From Paenibacillus macquariensis (GTDB lineage: Bacteria > Bacillota > Bacilli > Paenibacillales > Paenibacillaceae), in NCBI RefSeq assembly GCF_900156375.1, contig NZ_FTNK01000011.1, forward strand, positions 124,001 through 188,000: a stretch of 64,000 nt of DNA, given 5' to 3'. A program made the position numbers and the translations under genes. Position 1 is the first letter of the stretch. Each line of letters opens with the position of its first letter. The notes beneath the pieces are model-generated. The model had not been told where the DNA came from. It was given only the letters and a program-made list of their open reading frames with translations, and did not search any database. Shown piece after piece: positions 60,460 to 64,000 of the stretch.

Positions 60460-60860
60460 ACATATTCCTCCAAAGAAAGAGACATCGAAGCTTTCAATAA
60501 ATTCCCTTTGTTATCTACTGTGGTCCAGTCTTGATCTATTCCAGTAATCTTCCACTTGTTTACGCCTAATCCTTTACCACCTATAACAAGCGACAGGACT
60601 TTACCATCTCGACTGTACTTTACTAACTTGTCCATTTCCTTTCGGGGATTCATCCCATACTTCACGTCAAATACAACGGTCAGGGCTATAGTATCAAGCC
60701 CTGGTCCTAAAAACTGTGAACGGGGCTTCTGTAGAATAATTTCATTGTTCGCCCAACGATCAGCGCTTGATCTATGAAAACCCTGAAACGTTCGAATTTT
60801 ATAATGAGTAGATATAAAAACGATGTCTCCCAACGACCCTAATCCTAATGTTTGTGCCAC
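60456..60860 (-). CDS. Tail protein U-like
   Basis: 134 residues; P2 gpU-type (phage tail protein U): FQGFHRSSADRWANNEIILQ, RSQFLGPGLDTIALTVVFDV, MDKLVKYSRDGKVLSLVIGG. It completes the tail terminator/tail-end complex. GTG 60860 has AAGGAG 8 bases upstream. Confidence 0.85.
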   Translation of the reverse strand: MAQTLGLGSLGDIVFISTHYKIRTFQGFHRSSADRWANNEIILQKPRSQFLGPGLDTIALTVVFDVKYGMNPRKEMDKLVKYSRDGKVLSLVIGGKGLGVNKWKITGIDQDWTTVDNKGNLLKASMSLSLEEYV

Positions 60861-60872
60861 CTACACCACTCC

Positions 60873-61286
60873 TTATGTGATGTTACTTGCTGTTATAGTA
60901 CCTGAGACTGTTAAATCTCCTTCGATCATCACCTTGCTAACAGGTTTGATCATAAGTTGTCCCGTCGAACGATCGTAATAGACATAACTTCCATCCTCGA
61001 AAAAGGTCCCTTGTTTGTTGCTGGTGCCCGGAAGGTCGTTGGGTATAACTCCAATGCAAACACCATTAGATAACCCATTTCCGAGGAATAGGCACAACAC
61101 TGTATCTCCTGGCTGTGGAAGTCCGTTTGTAACTCCCCATCCTCCAAAAACCATAACGGGCAAATCACTAGAAACCATATTTTGACGATCTGGGAATGCT
61201 ACTCTAACCGTCCCATTTTCAAAATTAGAACTAGAACACTCGCCAATTTTAATTAATTCCTTAACCATACTACGTATATCTGCCAT
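60873..61286 (-). CDS. Baseplate assembly protein V (spike)
   Basis: 137 residues, gpV-like: NGTVRVAFPDRQNMVSSDLP, GLPQPGDTVLCLFLGNG, GVCIGVIPNDLPG and C-terminal DLTVSGTITAS, a beta-helix start. Forms the membrane-piercing spike. ATG 61286 overlaps the gpD stop by one base. Confidence 0.88.
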   Translation of the reverse strand: MADIRSMVKELIKIGECSSSNFENGTVRVAFPDRQNMVSSDLPVMVFGGWGVTNGLPQPGDTVLCLFLGNGLSNGVCIGVIPNDLPGTSNKQGTFFEDGSYVYYDRSTGQLMIKPVSKVMIEGDLTVSGTITASNIT

Positions 61287-62332
61287 TAAGACCACCCCAA
61301 TACTTTTCGTACGTTAATAGGAGTTTGATATGCAGATCCTCCGAGAGTATGACTTGCACTGACAATGATATATTTCCCATCAAACTTACCCCAACCCTTA
61401 ACGTTCACAGTAACACTTGAAGCAAGACGGATATCTCCATCCATTACAAAGGATGCTAAGCCCGCCTTTTTGTTTTGTTCTCGCAAACGATTCTTGGCCA
61501 GTCTATTTGCTTCCGCTACTGTCTCTACTTGCTCATTGAGCCTTAGTACAGGTAAACCTTTCAATCCCGGTATTTTATAAGATCCTTTGATGACTTTGGA
61601 AGAGGTTTTTTTGGTTTTTGCAACTGTATACGTAACTTCACACGACCCATATGCGCTACCTTCGCTATTTATTGAGAAACTATAAGAGATGACATTTGCT
61701 TTACCTCGCTCGATGTTTATAACGGCATCCTTTTTCTCATAAACTTCCTCATCAAAAAGAACCAGTGTAGATCCACTGGCTTTAACGGCTATACCTTCTT
61801 TTATTGCGGTTTCAACTAAAAAGGAAATGTCGCTTTGATCGCTTTGATCCAGTCTATCAAACTTAGGATTTGCCGACGCTGAATAGAGTAATTTTAATTT
61901 AGCCGCTTTGGCTACTTCTGTTGATAACGTCTTCAGAGTGACTTTCTCCCATGCCTTAGATCGTTTCTCTTGTTTAACGGATGCCCCTTCTATTGGTAAC
62001 GATGTGGCTTGCATCGTTACATTGTCCGGTGGTCCTTCCATATCTGCTGAATCCAAGTAGAATGTCCCACAAGGGAGCTTCTTTTTCTCTCCTTGTTTGT
62101 CCCAATGCTCCGTGTGTATTTCTGCTTTGATGGTGTCCCCGATTACAGGAGCCCAACCCTTTATCCAGTTCCGATCACGATCATCCAGAGTAATGGATAT
62201 GTCATCAAACTCACCAGGCGCAGAGTCGTTATATGAAAAATTCATAAGATATTTTTTTAAATCCGTGGAGATGTTTTTCCCATTATAAAAAAGGACGAGG
62301 GCAGCCCTTCGTCCATCTTGTACTGATCCCAT
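61286..62332 (-). CDS. Late control D-like tail protein (gpD)
   Basis: 348 residues; gpD/gp27-like hub protein: DISITLDDRDRNWIKGWAP, PCGTFYLDSADMEGPPDNVT, and RLAKNRLREQNKKAGLASFV then KYIIVSASHTLGGSAYQ. ATG 62332 follows GGGGG by 6 bases; the frame is longer upstream but overlaps gpX. Baseplate hub. Confidence 0.88.
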   Translation of the reverse strand: MGSVQDGRRAALVLFYNGKNISTDLKKYLMNFSYNDSAPGEFDDISITLDDRDRNWIKGWAPVIGDTIKAEIHTEHWDKQGEKKKLPCGTFYLDSADMEGPPDNVTMQATSLPIEGASVKQEKRSKAWEKVTLKTLSTEVAKAAKLKLLYSASANPKFDRLDQSDQSDISFLVETAIKEGIAVKASGSTLVLFDEEVYEKKDAVINIERGKANVISYSFSINSEGSAYGSCEVTYTVAKTKKTSSKVIKGSYKIPGLKGLPVLRLNEQVETVAEANRLAKNRLREQNKKAGLASFVMDGDIRLASSVTVNVKGWGKFDGKYIIVSASHTLGGSAYQTPINVRKVLGWS

Positions 62333-62333
62333 G

Positions 62334-62540
62334 CTATTCCCCCATTCTCCAAGGTGGTAAGGTATCCGCAGTATCCACGACAACTTCAGGAACATTCAAT
62401 ATATTTCCAGAAGAAAAGATAATAGTACCTATAAAGTCGGGGTTAGCATCCATTAACGTTGTCATGAAACTCTCTGTTCCTGAAATCTTAAAGGCAACTC
62501 CATCCCACGTATCGCCTTGAATCGTCCTGTATTTGGTCAT
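62334..62540 (-). CDS. Tail protein X
   Basis: 68 residues, LysM-like gpX family: YRTIQGDTWDGVAFKISGTE and MDANPDFIGTIIFSSGNILN. Overlaps the gpD start by 1-2 bases. Confidence 0.9.
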   Translation of the reverse strand: MTKYRTIQGDTWDGVAFKISGTESFMTTLMDANPDFIGTIIFSSGNILNVPEVVVDTADTLPPWRMGE

Positions 62541-62545
62541 TCATG

Positions 62546-64000
62546 CTACCCCCTCATGCTCACCCTCGATTGTTTCCGTTCATAGGCAGCAAGTCCGGTT
62601 TCCCAATCGCTCTTGGTCTTTTGTGCAAGCCCTTCAAGATCATTCTTGTTAGCATTTCCATATACATTATAAGTAGGATTAAAAACATAGCTTCCACCAC
62701 TTCCTGATGAATCAGATGCGCCAAGCATACTACCAGCGGTGCTGTACAAGTCACGTGAACGCTGTGAACCATTGATTGGAATAATAACTTCGTTATCCCC
62801 ACCTTCTCCAACCCACGCAAGCTCTGGACGACTCACCACCCCACCACGAGCATACTCTTGAACTTGTTGCCCTCTTCCTCCTATTCGTGCGACATTTGGA
62901 ACACTAGCAGGGATGTTTCCTATTTGGTTCCATGCAACTGAAATATCTATCTTCTTATCCGCTGGAAGTTTGTCCATTTCTCTGTTTAATTCTTGAACAT
63001 CTCTAATTACTTTTGCAAATCTTTCCTTTTCTTCTGCAGACAAGTTTTTATATTTGGCTGATTGTGAATCAATAGTTTCTCCTACGCCTAAATTTAGTTG
63101 AATCAGAGCGATCTTATTGTCATACAATTCTTGAAAGCTATTTTCAGCAGCTTTCATTTCTTCCTGAGTAGCTTTCAAATTAGAAAGAGTCTCATTCGTA
63201 TACTTCAGTAAAGCCGGTGGAGCATCATCCAATAACTGTAGCTGATCCCCAAAGTCTTCTCCTGTTATATTTTTCACTTCAGCAGCTAGTTTTTGTATCT
63301 GTGCCATGGCTTGGTCACTGGACAAGTTCGGATTGTCCATAATGGCATTTCTTCGCTCTAGATACTCATTTAGACGGACATATGATTTTTCTGAATCTAT
63401 ATTTGCTTGATCGTATTCTTTTGCTTTTTTGGTTAATCGCGTGTAATCTTCTTCGAGTTTAGGAAGATTGGATTCCCCATTTATAATTTCGTTGTTAAGC
63501 TCTCTCTTTGTCATCGCTAGTGTTGTTTCATTCAACTCATTAGCAAGCCCTACCTGTTCTCTAAATCTTCCGCTTTTTGCATCTTCTGCTGATAGAATTT
63601 CAGGATTCAAGTCAATGAGTTCTTGTTCGACATTCGCTAGCTTACGTCGAGCCTCTGCTAACTGTTCGGCCGGTGTTTTTACATCGCCAAGCTTTTTGAT
63701 TAATCGATCGTATTCCGTAGTAAGATCTTTTGTTTTTGTCGTTTGTTTTTCAACTTCGGAGAAGTTATCATATGCCTCTCTGATTGAGTCTCCCATATGG
63801 AGTATCGCTTTCCTTGCTGCCTCTTGATGCTTTTTATAAGCGATTACCCCTAGTGTTAAAGCTCCAACTGCACCAACTGCAATTCCGATAGGATTTGATA
63901 ATAGACCTGCAGCTGCTCCGAATTTTGTTGTATTCCCTGTAACCTTCCCTAGCGATTGTGCTACTCTCGTGTAATCTTTAACAATTGATACCGTATTTTT
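62546..64000 (-). CDS. Tail tape-measure protein, C-terminal part (runs off right edge)
   Basis: At least 484 residues, open to the window edge. The 5' part (from 64000) has hydrophobic GAAAGLLSNPIGIAVGAVGA LTL-type segments, then a long coiled-coil region (about 100-360 of the visible part), and the C-terminal block ARIGGRGQQVQEYARGGVVS then AWVGEGGDNEVIIPINGSQR, a motif seen at the end of many tape-measure proteins. It sets tail length; position next to gpX confirms. Confidence 0.9.
   Translation of the reverse strand, partial: KNTVSIVKDYTRVAQSLGKVTGNTTKFGAAAGLLSNPIGIAVGAVGALTLGVIAYKKHQEAARKAILHMGDSIREAYDNFSEVEKQTTKTKDLTTEYDRLIKKLGDVKTPAEQLAEARRKLANVEQELIDLNPEILSAEDAKSGRFREQVGLANELNETTLAMTKRELNNEIINGESNLPKLEEDYTRLTKKAKEYDQANIDSEKSYVRLNEYLERRNAIMDNPNLSSDQAMAQIQKLAAEVKNITGEDFGDQLQLLDDAPPALLKYTNETLSNLKATQEEMKAAENSFQELYDNKIALIQLNLGVGETIDSQSAKYKNLSAEEKERFAKVIRDVQELNREMDKLPADKKIDISVAWNQIGNIPASVPNVARIGGRGQQVQEYARGGVVSRPELAWVGEGGDNEVIIPINGSQRSRDLYSTAGSMLGASDSSGSGGSYVFNPTYNVYGNANKNDLEGLAQKTKSDWETGLAAYERKQSRVSMRG

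Overview
The window looks like a Paenibacillus-type, endospore-forming, flagellated Firmicute. The evidence is: spore genes (two alpha/beta SASP-like genes, spoIIID, spoIIQ, spoIID, spoIIR); S-layer-homology (SLH) proteins with the csaB wall-anchoring module; a Gram-positive F-type ATP synthase operon; and a gene order close to the Bacillus subtilis stretch prfA-prmC-spoIIR-ywlC-ywlD(mntP)-ywlE-rpiB-ywlG-glyA-upp-atp-ywzB-murA-spoIID-spoIIQ-spoIIID-mbl-flhO-flhP-fabZ. Nearly all genes lie on the minus strand.

Region 1 (1-2.8 kb): the 5' end of metK behind a short terminator-bearing leader, an intact SASP with an extra insert, a secreted Pro/Thr-linker protein, a RadC-like JAB protein with a decayed C-terminus, and a second SASP damaged by two compensating frameshifts. 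Region 2 (2.8-19.8 kb): the cell-surface block. It holds a large SLH/Ig-repeat S-layer protein with two candidate translation starts, a second giant protein with C-terminal SLH domains, then tagO, tagA/wecG, csaB and a DUF5693 membrane protein (secondary cell-wall polymer synthesis and pyruvylation, the ligand of SLH domains), then pgcA, fabZ and an EpuA-like gene. Region 3 (19.8-27.6 kb): flhP, flhO, mbl, spoIIID, spoIIQ, spoIID, murA, ywzB-like gene. Region 4 (27.8-37.4 kb): atpZ-I-B-E-F-H-A-G-D-C from a good sigma-A promoter, with a 40-bp tandem repeat between atpA and atpG; wecB and upp lie upstream. Region 5 (37.8-49 kb): glyA, ywlG and rpiB behind a recognisable ZTP (pfl) riboswitch, ywlE, mntP, a Sua5-type gene, spoIIR, rodA-like, prmC (with a G+C-rich core), prfA, ychF.

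Region 6 (about 49.1-64 kb): a contractile-tail prophage that runs off the right edge. It has P2-like tail and baseplate genes (tape measure, X, D, V, U, W, J, I), tail fibre, XkdX, holin, an M23 endolysin and a tyrosine recombinase. It also has a plasmid-style maintenance module: an actin-like ParM, a ParR-like adaptor, a parC-like repeat array, and a winged-helix Rep-like protein divergent from an XRE regulator across an operator-rich promoter region. The best reading is a phage-plasmid, or a prophage descended from one, now next to ychF.

The most interesting points are the phage-borne ParMRC/Rep module, the ZTP riboswitch in front of rpiB-ywlG-glyA, the repeat elements in the atp and glyA regions, and the SASP frameshift scar. 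All functions are from reading motifs, synteny and signals by eye; no database search was run.
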